Shown one piece after another: positions 10,938 through 21,841 of a stretch of DNA of 64,000 nucleotides. The DNA is taken from the NCBI GenBank assembly GCA_023014485.1, contig JAJOZX010002708.1, forward strand, positions 186,001 through 250,000, given 5' to 3'. This DNA comes from Bathynomus jamesi (taxonomy: Eukaryota > Arthropoda > Malacostraca > Isopoda > Cirolanidae). The position numbers were made by a program, and so were the translations under genes. The stretch's first letter is position 1, and each line of letters begins with the position of its first letter. The notes beneath the pieces were generated by a model. It was given only the letters and a program-made list of their open reading frames with translations. It did no database searches and was not told the DNA's origin.

Positions 10938-13900
10938 ATGAGTGAAGATATTAATAGTAATAATAACGCGTCAGGGAGTGAACCACAAAAGGAACAACCT
11001 GGTGAAAATGACGCGACAGAAAGTCATTTCCATAAAATTAAAGATACCAACTGGTCAAAATCAGTCCTAATAACTTGTAGTAAATATTTTAAATTGCGAA
11101 TTGTGATGAGCGACTTAAATTATCTTGCTTGTGTCTCTTGTGCCCTTCAAAACCTGGTGTATTCATTAGTGCTGACCCGTCTTCGTGTTGCAATTTGAAG
11201 ACTCATGTTTCGGTAAGTGCATACAAACAAGTCTTTAAATAGTAATGGGCTGCATGGGCAGCACGTAAAAGTATTGAAATACATTTGTAATTAATTAAAA
11301 TTATGTATTTAAAAGTGTATTTTTAATGCGTTAACTTTCAAGAACTTTAAATATATATAAATAAATGTAGTTTAAATAAATATTAAATGCATTCAAATGT
11401 TATGTATTTTTGAGTTTAGATAAATGTATTTGGTATTATATACAAATAATACAATTCAGAAGCGTATTTAGTATTTTTGATATTTTAGTGGCGCATTAAG
11501 TATTTAAATACATACGTACAAAGCGTCCATCTCTGATACAGAATATATTTTGTGAATTTGAAAACGTGCAAAATCTATTTGCTTTGCTATATACTTTCAG
11601 AGACATCCTGATGTGCTGGAGGAATTTGAAGAGTATCGCAAAAATCGCGTACGGAAGAGAGCCGCTAGTGTTACAAGCAGTCTTAAGCAGCCTGAAGTCA
11701 AACGTTCAAAGCACTCCATACAAACGACTCTAGCATTTGGCAAGAAAACAGGAGCAGGACCAACAATTAACCAGCAACAATTTGATGAAAAGATAGTCTC
11801 TTTCATAGTGGATGGAATGTACCCCCTCTCTCTCGTAGAAAATGAGAAATTCAAAGATTTATTCTGTGGTAAGTTGAGCCTAAATTTAATATGTGATTTG
11901 TTTTAAGAAACGACGCTAAGAAATTATATGGAAACATTGAATATTAATGTATTTATGTATTCATTATAACAATTCGAAATATTATGGTGCAAAAACTTTG
12001 AGTTTCTCATATGAGTCATATAATTATAAAGTTTGCAGTTGATTGGTAAAATAACTGCGAACATGTTTTCGTAAATACTTATTCCTTTAGTTATTACCGT
12101 ATATAATTATTTAAAGAAACATAAAGCTGTGATTCGAAAAACATCGTTTGGCTAGCTCATATAGACCATAAAATATGAATTATATGATTAAGAATAAGAC
12201 AATACATACATACCAGGTTTTTCACTAATTTAATTATTTTTACAGGAGTCTATCCATCTTTACAAGTTCCGTCACGACGTTCATTGAGCCGTCAAGTGTC
12301 TTCACTAGCTTTGTGCGTGCGCAAAAAAATAAAGGAAGAACTCTCTGCTCAACCGTACATATGCATGACTGCGGTTATCTGGTCAACGAAACACCGCAGT
12401 TTTTTGGGAGTTACAGTACACTGGGTGAGTTTATCCTAAGACCAGAGTTATCTGTAGTTACAACTTGTAACTACAGATAAGCGTATACTAGTATACTTTC
12501 ATTTCCGCATAATATTTATGAATCATGATACGCATCGTTAAATTTAACCATTTCACGAACACCATTTTGGGTATAGATATTTTTTCATTTCACAAGTCCA
12601 CGTTTCCTATTTTTGAATGATAGAATAATTTGCATAAACATACTTCTTTTTTTCAGATAAATGATGCCACATTTGAGAGACGAGGTGCAACTTTGGGATG
12701 TGTACGATTTGCTGGAAGTCACACATTCGACAAGATTGCAGAAAAGTTGGATGATATTCGGAGAGACTTTTCATTGTGTGAGAGCAAGATTGTTGCCACC
12801 GTTACTGATAACGGGTCGAACTTCGTGAAAGCATTCAAAGAATACGGCATTACTGTTCCGGAGACAAAAGAATATCTCGAGGATGAACTTCAAGAAGATG
12901 GAGAAGACGACTTGATTGGAGAACAGGATCCAAACGAAGAGGGATTCATACAGTCCTGTGTAGACATCGATACAGATTCTGAAGAAATCATTCTTTCAAC
13001 ACATTTGAGATGCTGCTCACACACACTCAGTCTAGTGTGCACCACCGATGCAAAATCTGCGCTGAAAGGACCTTATGCAAAATACACCATACTGCCATGG
13101 GGAAGTGTTCAGCCCTTTGGAATTTCTGTGGCAAGCCTAAAACAGCCGAAATAATCCAGGAAACTCTAAAATGTCAGTTGACATTACCATGCGTCACAAG
13201 ATGGAACTCCTTGTTCGACAGTTTATCAGTTCTGTTGAAGCATAAAAGTGTCCTAAATGAAACAATGAAACAACTAGGACTGCCAACATTTCGTGAAAAT
13301 GAGCTTGATTTTCTCCAGGAATACCTAACCGTACTACAACCCATTGCAACAGCACTTGATAGGTTGCAGTCCGACAAAGAATGTTTTTACGGTTGCCTGC
13401 TTCCGACATTGTTAGCTGTAGAGAAGAAGCTAGAGCGTTTGAATTCGGAGGCATTGCGTCATTGTCAGCCACTTCTCAATGCAGTCACAGTAGGGTTCAC
13501 TAAGCGGTTTGAAAAGTTTCTGTGCCTTGATGCGTCGCATGAGTGTAAAGCAGCAATACTGGCATCGTCTTCAAATCCTCTGTTCAAGTTAAAGTGGATG
13601 ACAATAAAAGGCAAATTTAATACTAACATTGTCAAAAAGAGGGTTCAAGAAATGTTGGTTAATGCTGTTAAGAGCCTCAGCGAGCAGACCCCCCAGCAAC
13701 AACTAAGTGATGCTGCATCTGACGGAAGTGCAGATGATTTCTTCTGTTATGAGTCTGCTTCCACTAATGTCTCTGCAACCCAAGATTCCACTGAGATGGA
13801 AGTTTTACAGTATCTGGGACGGAAGTCATTCTCTCCAATCTCTGAGGCAGTACCCAGGAATTCTACGGGTCTTCCTGAAGTATAACACCACTACCATCCT

Positions 13901-14022
13901 CTGCTCCTGTAGAACGGTTGTTTAGTTTGGCTGGTCACATTCACGCTCCAAAAAGGAATAGACTGTCTGACCAGATGTTTAGCCAGCTGGTATTTTTGAA
14001 GGGTAATAGTAATTACTTTTAA
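10938..14022 (+). pseudogene. hAT transposase (ZBED-like), four visible exons, broken
   Basis: Exon 1 starts at ATG 10938 and ends near 11210 with a BED finger (CLLC, later H). Exon 2 is 11601-11868 and starts RHPDVLEEFEEY. Exon 3 is 12246-12424, ending GVTVHW. Exon 4 begins 12657 (INDATFERR) and runs to the stop near 14022. Junctions have AG acceptors and GTAAGT/GTGAGT donors. Seen motifs: TVTDNGSNF (second D), CCSHTLSLV, LPCVTRWNSLF, and a dimerisation end PVERLFSLAGHI. Where the family has TADIWS this copy has TAVIWS, so the first catalytic D appears lost. Frameshifts near 11100, 13090, 13840 and 13888 also break it. It would act in the nucleus as a cut-and-paste transposase; this copy is dead. 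Confidence 0.88.
12448..12480. repeat. Perfect 33-base palindrome in hAT intron
   Basis: Sixteen-base arms TTATCTGTAGTTACAA pair around one central base. It lies 23 bases after the exon 3 donor of the hAT transposase. Confidence 0.95.
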
Positions 14023-14369
14023 TTGTTAGTGTAATATTTTCAGTCATTCATGTATCCTACAAAATTAAAACACTTTCATTAAATAAAGCAATTGTTTTTA
14101 TTTACATCTATAAAACCCATTAAAATGTCGTTGATTTTACTTAGTGCGTACAAATTACTAGTATAAACAATAATATCTAATACCTACATATTAAATGAAT
14201 AATTATAAAAATGTACCGGCGATACATGTGTCGGCGATGCATGTATCGGTATTGGTATCGCTTAAGACATCTAGAAAGTATCAGCGTATCGGTATCGCCT
14301 TAGACGTTCTTCATGTATCGATGTATCGGTATCGCTTTAGCGATTTTCATGTATCGATGCCCATCACTG

Positions 14370-15540
14370 TGTATGTATGCATATAACTGATTATATGCTA
14401 TCATTAACATCTGAAGCGTTTTGGTGAAAAGCCAAAGCCAAGGACGTCTCAGATTTTCATTATTCCGTTATTGACAATTTAACAATAAAAAATGCTATAA
14501 AAATTTCCAAAGACGCGTTTCACAACAAAGCTTCATCAATGCGAATTCTGAGATTTTTTTTTAATATCTGAACGAGAATTACAGCAAACTTTGGTTCTAA
14601 CTTTTTCAATTCTTTTTTTTCTCCTCTCTTTTTGTATCTTTATCCAAAATGACGTTAAAGAGTTTAAAAAACGTGAAATTAACGTCGATAAAAAACAATA
14701 AAGACGCCAGATGTGGAGTGACTTTAATAAAGACCAATTCTGCAGCCAAATGTGGAAGCTGCAACTTCTTTTGGCCACTCGTCGGAGCTAAAGAGATCCT
14801 CTAATTTAACTTTCAACGAGTCTGGATCACGTTTGGTCGACGAAAGAGAGAGATACAATTCTAATTAAGAACAAATCAACCCCAAACAACCCACTTCCAC
14901 ATCTTAACTTCTATCCTTTCTGAAATAATGAACAATATAATTCACAAAAATTGCATATCTGAATCCCTTTTACAATAGAAAAAAAAAGAATAAAACTTCA
15001 AATACAAAATTGAAGAAACGTCACACCGAGAAGCTCCATAAAATGATTTGACATTTTCCAAAGCAAAATACTGATTGATCGAGTTACATAAAGCTTTAGT
15101 AAAACCTTTTTTTTAGGCTAAAAATTCCTTCAAATTAAAGCAAGATAATGAAGTACGGAATGAAAAATTCATGTAATGAAGAATTTTTTTATTCTAAATT
15201 GAATGTCTCATTAGAATATGACTTCAAACGTTTCATAAAAGAAAAAATAAACTTTAAATTAAATGCATGAAAATTTAAAACAACAAAGAACGTTTCGTAA
15301 AAACTTTTCTGAACTAAGATGGGCCCAAAGGGTCCAATTACTCTAGCCTAATTCGATGAGGTAAAATTCGAACAAAGTTAAGAACTATACAAATTTACTT
15401 CTCCATTGGCGTCATTCTCATTCCTGCTCGTAGCTAAAAATGGGAATGTTTGAAGTGGGAATTCCAAATTTGGTAAAAGCATTTATTGACTTGGAAAAGG
15501 GTAAAAAGAGATTGTGACCCAATTGCGTGCCGGAGAGATA
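14370..15540. other. Unassigned AT-rich stretch
   Basis: No gene or element recognised. Open frames are short and look random. Confidence 0.6.
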
Positions 15541-15559
15541 TTTTCTATAAAAATTCTAA

Positions 15560-15905
15560 TTTAAAGTCGAAAATCGTATTCATACGACGAGAATAAAATT
15601 GATCGATTTCAGAATTGATTCCTTTGAGATTCACATTTTTGTATTTCTCATTGTTGGTCGAAAACTGAAACACGAATGACCGAGATTGGTAAGAGACAGC
15701 GTACGAAAAGTGGCCCCGCCTGACTCGGTGGAGGAGCGAGTTGCTCTCTTGCGCTCTCCACCGCACATAGCCAGGTACACACGGCTCATCTGGTACTGTC
15801 CTGAGCCAGGCATCTAGTCTTCTTTTGAAGACTTCAACTTTGACCGTGTAACGTTCCTCAGATCCTTTGGAAGCTTGTTAAAAAGTCTTGGTTCCCTGAC
15901 AACCA
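15560..15905 (-). mobile_element. LINE 3' end fragment
   Basis: The minus strand reads RLFNKLPKDLRNV, then after a one-base shift VEVFKRRLDAWLRTVPDEP. This is the thumb-to-C-terminus of LINE reverse transcriptases (NxLP, then FKxRLD), followed by a short tail. It lies beyond the (TA)n tract that ends the larger LINE to the right, and the tail sequence suggests a different family, but they could be one broken element. Confidence 0.7.
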
Positions 15906-16114
15906 AACCATTTTTCTAATGATAATGATAGGTTTATTATTTGTTTTCTTTTCAGGGACATTACATGTCTTCGTATAGGTCTGTTTGGCTTTGGTTCTAT
16001 TCAGTAACTATGAAAAAGCTCGAAGCTTTGATACTTGTCGGCGTCAGATCAACATACTAGCTTTTTATTCTCTTATTATATACATTATATATTATTTCTT
16101 GAATACAATTACTA

Positions 16115-16117
16115 GTG

Positions 16118-16193
<76 letters not shown>

Positions 16194-16203
16194 ATATATA
16201 TAT
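16115..16203. repeat. (TA)n microsatellite, about 89 bases
   Basis: Near-pure TA with one G interruption. It separates the two LINE pieces and creates artefact Tyr-Ile ORFs on both strands. Confidence 0.97.
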
Positions 16204-16293
16204 ACGGTCTTTGTTGGTCTGAAACATTATAACATTATAACTGTGTGTATATATATATATAATGTTATAATGTTTCAGACCAACAAAGACCGT
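16204..16293. repeat. Perfect 33-bp inverted repeat with 24-base loop
   Basis: 16204-16236 and 16261-16293 are exact complements (ACGGTCTTTGTTGGTCTGAA and so on). The loop is a (TG)n(TA)n stretch. The right arm is part of the LINE, so the left arm looks like an inverted copy of LINE sequence made around the microsatellite. Confidence 0.95.
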
Positions 16294-18190
16294 AGGATCC
16301 ACCCTAGGAGCACTTTGTTCGATTTACTGACCGCTGCTGTACTTTGTTTCGCTACTTTTAAATCACCATTGACTATAATTCCAAAATCTTTTTCCTGCTC
16401 TAGCTTGCCAACTCCTTCTCTGACATACTATACGCAAAATTACCGTTACGCGAACCTATATGTAAAATTTTGCCCTTATCGACGTTAAATCTCATTTGCT
16501 ATGTGACTGACCAATCAACGATTTTATTCAGATCTTCCTGGATTTTACCTCTATCTTCGTCATTAATCGCCCTACCACCCAACTTCGTGTCATTCGCAAA
16601 CTTTGAAACTGTACTGACTAGGCCGACATCTAAATCGTTAATATACAGTATATATAAGAACAAGCAAGGGCCCAATACAGAACCCTGAGGAACGCCGCTC
16701 GCTACATTAGCCCAACACGACTCCGTTCCATCAACAACCACCCTCTGTTTCCTACCTCGCAACCACTCTTCTATCCAATTTATTACTACATCCCTGATTC
16801 CATGAGCCATAGTTTTTTCAATGAGTCTTTTGTGCGGTACGGTGTCAAACGCTTTTTGAAAATCTAAATACACTACATCAACCGCCCGATGACTATCGTA
16901 AACTTCAACCACGCTTTGAAAAAATTCTAAAAGATTAGTTAAGCAAGATTTGTTTCGCCTAAAACCATGCTGCGTATTTCTAACCAAGTTATGCAATTCT
17001 AAGTGTTCGACTATACGATCCCTAATTATTGATTCCAGTAGCTTACCTACAACAGACGTTAAACTGATTGGCCTATAATTTCCCGCCGCACCTTTATCGC
17101 CTTTCTGAAAGATAGGTGTTACATTTCCTAACTTGCAATTATCTGGTACGCACCCCTCAGAAATAGACGCATTAAAAATCTTTGTTAGCAGCACAACAAT
17201 GCTTTCTTTTAATTCTTTCAGTTGTATGGGATATATGGAGTCCGGCCCCGGTGATTTACGCATTTCTATTTCATCAATATAGCGCATTACCTCCCTTTCA
17301 TTATCCACAATATTATCCAAAGTATTACCATTATCGAAAGGTATTATGTCTATGACCGTAGGGATATTCGTTACATCTTCTATAGTAAAAACTTACGTAA
17401 AAAATTCGTTTAGCAAGGTAGCCATTTCCTTGTTTTCAGAAACTAGATCTCCGTTAACATTTTTCAACGGCCCCAAGACACTTTTTACTGGATTCCTATT
17501 GTTGACGTATTGAAAGATTCGCTTGGGGTTTTCTTTGCCGTCACGAACTATGGAGATTTCAAATTCGCGCTTGGACTTTTTTATTACACTTTTTTGCTTC
17601 ACGCCTTAGAGATGTGTAGTTGTTTCGTAACCAAAAATTGTCTTTATCGCACTTATGTAGCGTATAAGCCCTATCTCTACTCTTTATAATATCTCCTACT
17701 CTAGAATTAAACCACATGGGCTTCTTGTTTACTGTCGCACGCTTAATTTTGTACGGTACACATTCCTCATTTATAGTCCTAAATACTGTTTCAAACGATT
17801 TCCACATAAGTTTTGCGTTGGAGATCCCCATTACGTTTTCCCAATTGATGTGTGACAACTCATTTCGAAATTTATAAAAGTCTGCGTGCTGGAAGTTAGG
17901 AATTTTAGTCGAGTTAGCTGGTTTCGTGTGACTTACTGAGAGGACAAACTCTACCATATTGTGATCGCTATTGCTTAACGGTTCTATTACTTGAAGATCA
18001 GTGATTAGCCTATCATCCGTAGTTATTACTAAGTCTAAAATACTGTCCAACCTCGTAGGTTCCCCAACCTTTTCAATAAGAAAGGTATCCTCGAGAAAAT
18101 TAACTAAACGATTGCCTTCCGCATCACCCTGCATTGTATCGTAATTCACGTTGGCCCAATTAAAATCACCTATAACTAAGGCCTGCTCAC
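16294..18190 (-). mobile_element. CR1-like LINE, 5'-truncated
   Basis: Minus-strand non-LTR element with the C-terminal part of the endonuclease, a linker and reverse transcriptase. It is truncated at the 5' side by (TA)n at 18196-18226 and at the 3' side by the inverted repeat. Style of VYLDFQKAFDTVPHKRL and [11 protein letters not shown] is that of the CR1/L2 group. Three frames are used, so it is a pseudogene. Confidence 0.88.
16499..18149 (-). pseudogene. LINE endonuclease C-terminus, linker and reverse transcriptase
   Basis: The 17559-18149 frame carries the endonuclease end (VGEPTR, LDLVITTDDR, SNSDHNMVEF with catalytic D-H) and the linker PMWFNSRV. The 17393-17602 piece has PKRIFQYVNNRNPVKS. 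The 16499-17320 frame (273 codons) is [56 protein letters not shown] and the palm C block SKFANDTKLG. That last block should read FADD; here the first catalytic D is N (FAND), so this copy is catalytically impaired. Downstream (16310-16500) NVDKGKILHIGS continues in a shifted frame. Confidence 0.88.
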
Positions 18191-18192
18191 TA

Positions 18193-18195
<3 letters not shown>

Positions 18196-18226
<31 letters not shown>
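18196..18226. repeat. (TA)n microsatellite
   Basis: Pure TA run between the LINE 5' break and the Penelope-like fragment. Confidence 0.97.
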
Positions 18227-18228
<2 letters not shown>

Positions 18229-18705
18229 TTTGCCTTATATTTCCGACTTAGAAAGTGTAAAACCTTTGACGAAAGATTTTAGGTTTAATTTGGCGTTCAA
18301 ATATTCGTCTACTGTAAAAAGCAAATTGGTTAATGGTTATGAATAACTTTGCGAAACAGGAGAAAGCTGGTATCTACAGAATTCCCTGTAAAATTTGATT
18401 TAGTATATGTAGGAGAAACTGGAAAAAATATTGAAACTCGTATTAAAAAACAAATATGCCTTCAGATGTTGTAACACTATTAATGCAATTTTTTATCACG
18501 CCAGCCAAAATAATCATGCCATAGATTGGGAATCAAGTAAGTCACTTTATAAATGTAGTAATTATGTCAAAAGAAAAATAATAGAATGTGTATGTATAGA
18601 ACAAGAAGGTAATTTTAATTTTTGTGGAAGGTACTTATAAGCTGGACCCTTTAATGAGATTCTTGGTCAAAAAATCCCTTCCGGTGTCGGGTGAACGGGG
18701 TCTAA

Positions 18706-18750
18706 CCTAGGATCTAATCCTAGGAAACAATCCTTTCCTGGATTGTTTCC
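18706..18750 (+). other. Two adjoining RNA hairpins in Penelope-like 3' region
   Basis: CCTAGGAT/ATCCTAGG (18706-18713 with 18717-18724) and GGAAACAATCC/GGATTGTTTCC (18723-18733 with 18740-18750) are perfect stems. They overlap by two bases, so they may be alternative folds. Confidence 0.8.
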
Positions 18751-18784
18751 TTACTCACTTGTTCATTCGTTTTTCTGTATCCAC

Positions 18785-18813
18785 CCGAAGAGGATGCCAG
18801 TGGGCATCGAAAC
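18785..18813 (+). ncRNA. Hammerhead-like hairpin of Penelope-like element
   Basis: CCGAAGAG, then a 6-bp stem GATGCC/GGCATC with loop AGTG, then GAAAC. This approaches the hammerhead core CUGANGA-stem II-GAAA, but has C for the invariant U and an extra G before the stem. Penelope-like elements are known to carry hammerhead motifs. I call it a degenerate or related structure, not a proven ribozyme. Confidence 0.4.
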
Positions 18814-18840
18814 TGTTGTGGAAATAAATTCCGTCTATTC

Positions 18841-19390
18841 GTGTGGATTTTATTATCATTATCATTACTCCTTTTATATAATTGCGTATCCTTATATAGT
18901 AATAATAATTATTACAGTATTCTTATACAATTAGATATATACTGTACACAAGCATCTGACATCTGCATGGTTAAAACAGCTTTAGCTCTTTTCCGGAAAG
19001 CTTTCGTCTCGTTTCTGATGAGATACACGTAGTATTACTGTCCCGGAGACATCAGACTGACCGAAGGGCGTACACAGAAGTTTCGTTTGTGTGTTTGTTT
19101 GAATTGATAATTAAACACAGCATCAAATATTTGATCGAAACATTAAAAATTATTTCTGTATATTGTTAATAATTTAACCATATACACCATGAAAGAGATG
19201 TTAACCGACTCTGGAAACCAAAGTCAAACAAATAAATACGATTTTACAGTGGTTATGCAGTATTTTACCATGTTAAACCAAAGTTCATTGACTCGAAATA
19301 TTTGATTGAGTAGTATGGGCGCAAAAAGAGAGAGTGCAATGCAATTGCAAATATTGATCAATGATGGGACCAGAGCCAGTAACAACTCCC
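18841..19390. other. Unassigned stretch
   Basis: No gene or element recognised. The segment 18990-19080 is less AT-rich and has self-complementary parts but no clear identity. Confidence 0.5.
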
Positions 19391-19397
19391 CTTGTTG

Positions 19398-19533
19398 CAA
19401 GGCACCCCAAAATGGGGGAGGGGGAATGTTGCAAGGCACCCCAAAATGGGGGAGGGGGAATGTTGCAAGGCACCCCAAAATGGGGGAGGGGGAATGTTGC
19501 GAGGCACCCCAAAATGGGGGAGGGGGAATGTTG
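19398..19533. repeat. Four 34-bp tandem repeats, G-rich
   Basis: Copies start at 19398, 19432, 19466 and 19500. The unit holds CACCCCAAAATGGGGGAGGG. With two runs of five G per unit the plus strand has eight G-tracts and could form G-quadruplexes. The 34-base period shifts frame each copy, so all plus frames stay open as an artefact. Confidence 0.97.
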
Positions 19534-19814
19534 CAAGAGCAACAAGGGGTTATGCAACTTGGAGGCGGAGTTATCCCCCAAGAGAAAGAGAGGAGGAGAG
19601 AGAGAGGAAGAGAGGTGTTCGCCTGGCAGGAGCCAAGCGCATATTAAGACTTCAGCCGAGCGGACGTTGTCTTATAGGCCCCTAATCAGCCAGTTGGCTT
19701 AATCAGCCAGTACCTCTAGGCAATATCAACAAGTTGGCATAGTGTATACACCTCGTTTTCGCACGTACACACCCGTCTATACGCCCATAAAATATTACGC
19801 ATACACGATTATAT

Positions 19815-19893
19815 GCGCCCGGTTCGAGACCCGATGGCGACGCGTCCTTCCACGGTCGGTAGATAAATGGGTAACCAGGGTTCCCTAGCAGGG
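19815..19893 (+). repeat. Possible SINE body with pol III B box
   Basis: GGTTCGAGACC at 19821-19831 matches the B box consensus exactly. It is followed by GACGCGTCCTTCC and a (CT)n tail. No A box is visible at the right distance, so this is only a candidate truncated SINE. Confidence 0.35.
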
Positions 19894-20030
19894 ATCTCTC
19901 TCTCTCGCTCCCCCTCTTGCTCTCCCTCTGGTTCTCTCTCTCTCTCTCCCTCTCGCTCTCTCTCTCTCCCTCTCGCTATCTCTCTCCCTCTCGCTCTCTC
20001 TCTCTCTCTCTCTCCCTCTCGCTTAAGTTT
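19894..20030. repeat. (CT)n tract, imperfect
   Basis: About 137 bases of CT with CC, GC and TC variants. It lies immediately before a LINE copy. Confidence 0.95.
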
Positions 20031-20040
20031 ACCAACCTTA

Positions 20041-20704
20041 AGTTGACCTTAAGTTTACCAAACAGTACGTAGAGGTGGAAAAGAAAGCCCAGAAGTTGTT
20101 GGGTTATATCAGGAGGCAATTTCGATTTCGGAACAAGGAGATTGTGCTCTCTCTGTACAATTCCCTGGTTCCGCCGCACCTGGAGTACACTGTGCAGTTC
20201 TGGTCGCAAACCCTCAGGAAAGATATTGACAGGCTGGAGCGAGTGCCGGGGTGGGCTACAAAGTTAATCCCTTCCGTTAGGTATATGGGCTACAATCGAC
20301 GCTTAAGCGCCCTGAACTTGTTTTCGCTGGAAACTCGGAGGCTGCGCGGTCAACTCATCGAGGTTTTCAAGTTCTTACGCGGGTTCAACAATGCCGATTT
20401 TAGAAGCATGTTTAGTTTAAATGATAACCCAACTCGCAACAATGGTTGGAAGTTGGATTTGAAACGGTTTAGGACTAGTGTGTGTGGGAATTACTTTACG
20501 TATAAGATCTGTGACACGTGGAACAGGCTCCCTTCAGAAGTTGTGAACAGTTCTTCTGTGGATCTGTTCAAGAAAAGGTTAAACAGAATCTTGCACACTA
20601 TTTGAGGGTGACAGAATTTTTCCCTGGCACCCGTTGCCATTGGTACCACCTCGGTATGGGCCACAAGGCCTATCGAGGTACTACTTTTCCTTGTAACTCC
20701 TTGT

Positions 20705-20706
<2 letters not shown>
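20041..20706 (+). mobile_element. CR1-like LINE copy 1, strongly 5'-truncated
   Basis: Contains only the last part of RT and the 3' end. It is nearly identical to 27970-28620. It starts with a small duplicated TTAAGTTTACCAA and ends ACTTTTCCTTGTAACTC before the next (CT)n tract. CT tracts therefore bound it on both sides. Confidence 0.9.
20075..20605 (+). pseudogene. LINE RT thumb and C-terminal domain fragment
   Basis: One open frame of 176 codons: KKAQKLLGYIRRQF, SLYNSLVPPHLEY, LRKDIDRLERV, TKLIPSVRYMGYNRRL, LETRRLRGQLIEVFK, and TWNRLPSEVVNSSSVDLFKK ending ILHTI. This is the region after the palm of CR1-like RTs that closes the protein. It lacks the catalytic palm. Compared with the second copy it keeps TGG (Trp) at TWNRLP where the other has TGA. 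Confidence 0.88.
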
Positions 20707-20767
<61 letters not shown>

Positions 20768-20890
20768 GCTCTCGCTCTCTCCATCTCGTTCTCTCTCTCT
20801 CTCTCTCGCTCTCCTTCTCGCTCTCCCTCTCGCTCCCTCTCTCTCCCTTTCGCCCTCTCCCACTCTCTCTCTCTCCCTCTCCCTCTCGCC
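20707..20890. repeat. (CT)n tract between two LINE copies
   Basis: Pure (CT)n from about 20707 to 20765, then imperfect CT with C- and G-containing variants to about 20890. Creates long Arg-Glu artefact frames on the minus strand. Confidence 0.96.
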
Positions 20891-20921
20891 TCTCTCAACG
20901 GAAGGGATCATCACCGAGATC

Positions 20922-21416
20922 ATGTCTCCTACGGATGATCTAAAACTTAAGACAGACAGGGGGATGTTGATGGGTATTTTACCGCGGATGAATGCCAGTG
21001 ACCACGCGCTCAGTAAGGTCATTGGCATCAACGAGAGGGTACAAGACTTGTGCGTCCCACTAGGCGTGAAGTTTGTTGACCCCTTCGACGCGTTTTCGGG
21101 TAGGTGGGACCTGTATCAGACGGATGGTGTCCACCTCAATGTCAAGGGTAAAGGTGTGCTAGGCGCGCTGCTTGACCGGCACCTATACCATATGGTGAGG
21201 TCATGCCCGGGGATTGATGATGGGCCCCCACCGGGGAGAGATGATGTTGAGCCGGTGGCGGACGTACCTTTAACTGAAGGGTGCGTCCATGTACAGGTGG
21301 GTGACCTTCCTTCCCCGTTGGAGAGGGCTCAGCCCCCTGCGGAAATTGCCCCCTCGTTGGTGAGGGGCTCTTCAACTCCCGACAGCCCTGGCTGTTCGGG
21401 AAACGGGTCGTGCTAG
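20922..21416 (+). pseudogene. LINE SGNH-esterase C-terminus and spacer
   Basis: This frame of 164 codons contains GILPRMNASD (block around Asn) and DLYQTDGVHLNVKGKGV, the DxxHxN block V that supplies the Asp and His of SGNH hydrolases. The N-terminal GDS serine block is missing because of 5' truncation. Such esterase domains occur upstream of the endonuclease in CR1-type LINEs; their role in retrotransposition is not settled. A proline-rich spacer follows to the TAG. Confidence 0.75.
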
Positions 21417-21841
21417 GGGGGTCAGAATAGGGAAGGCTCCTTCCGTGCAGTGCTTTTCAATGCTAGGTCGATTAGGAATACGTTTTGCGAGCTACGGGCG
21501 CTCTTAGCATCAGAATACCAAGATATCGTTGCTATCACCGAGTCCTGAATTCATACTGATCGTAGGGACTACGTTGTGGAGTTCGAGATTCCCGGGTATA
21601 GAATGTTTCACAAGGACCGCACCCGTGGGGAGTGGGGAGGGGTACTAATATACCTGAGGGAACTGGCAGTCAACCGGACTCAACGTGTACGATCTCAACG
21701 GGAGCTGCTTGGCATCGCTCTGAACGTGGGAGGGACGAACTATAGGTTAATCTTGGTGTACAGACCTCCGCATCTCCTCCTCGAGGAGGATACAGCCCTG
21801 TACACCGAACTCCATAGCCTGCTAGGGGACAGGGTGTGTAG

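Larger units (their letters stand above)
10411..14369 (+). mobile_element. Full-length BED-finger hAT transposon (decayed)
   Basis: Left end TAGTGATGGGCAGTATC and right end (complement CAGTGATGGGCATCGATAC) match as hAT terminal repeats. Both ends carry dense, direct and inverted copies of GTATCG/CGATAC (10430-10590 and 14215-14360), likely transposase binding sites. Total length is about 3.96 kb. The flanks are (GTAT)n-like on both sides, so the 8-bp duplication cannot be fixed. A spliced transposase gene lies inside; a polyadenylation signal AATAAA is near 14090. Confidence 0.9.
18230..18840 (+). mobile_element. Penelope-like element 3' end with GIY-YIG domain
   Basis: Plus-strand pieces read AGIYRIPCK, then after a one-base shift DLVYVGETGKNIETRIK, then HAIDWESSKSLYKCSNYVKR and IIECVCIEQE. 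This is the GIY-YIG endonuclease that sits at the C-terminus of Penelope-like retroelements, where it nicks target DNA. The catalytic Y/R pattern (GIY, YVG, R) is visible. RT is not present here, so the copy is 5'-truncated. The downstream non-coding part is rich in hairpins. Confidence 0.8.

Noticed and set aside
12657..13140. A host ZBED gene
   Set aside because: It lies between hAT ends with subterminal repeats, and has multiple frameshifts.
15985..16488. 167-codon plus-strand frame with Tyr-Ile runs
   Set aside because: It spans a (TA)n tract and the antisense of a LINE.
19815..19893. A functional tRNA gene at a perfect B box
   Set aside because: No A box or acceptor stem is visible.
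20491..21031. Long Arg-Glu-rich frames on the minus strand
   Set aside because: They are translations of the (CT)n microsatellite.
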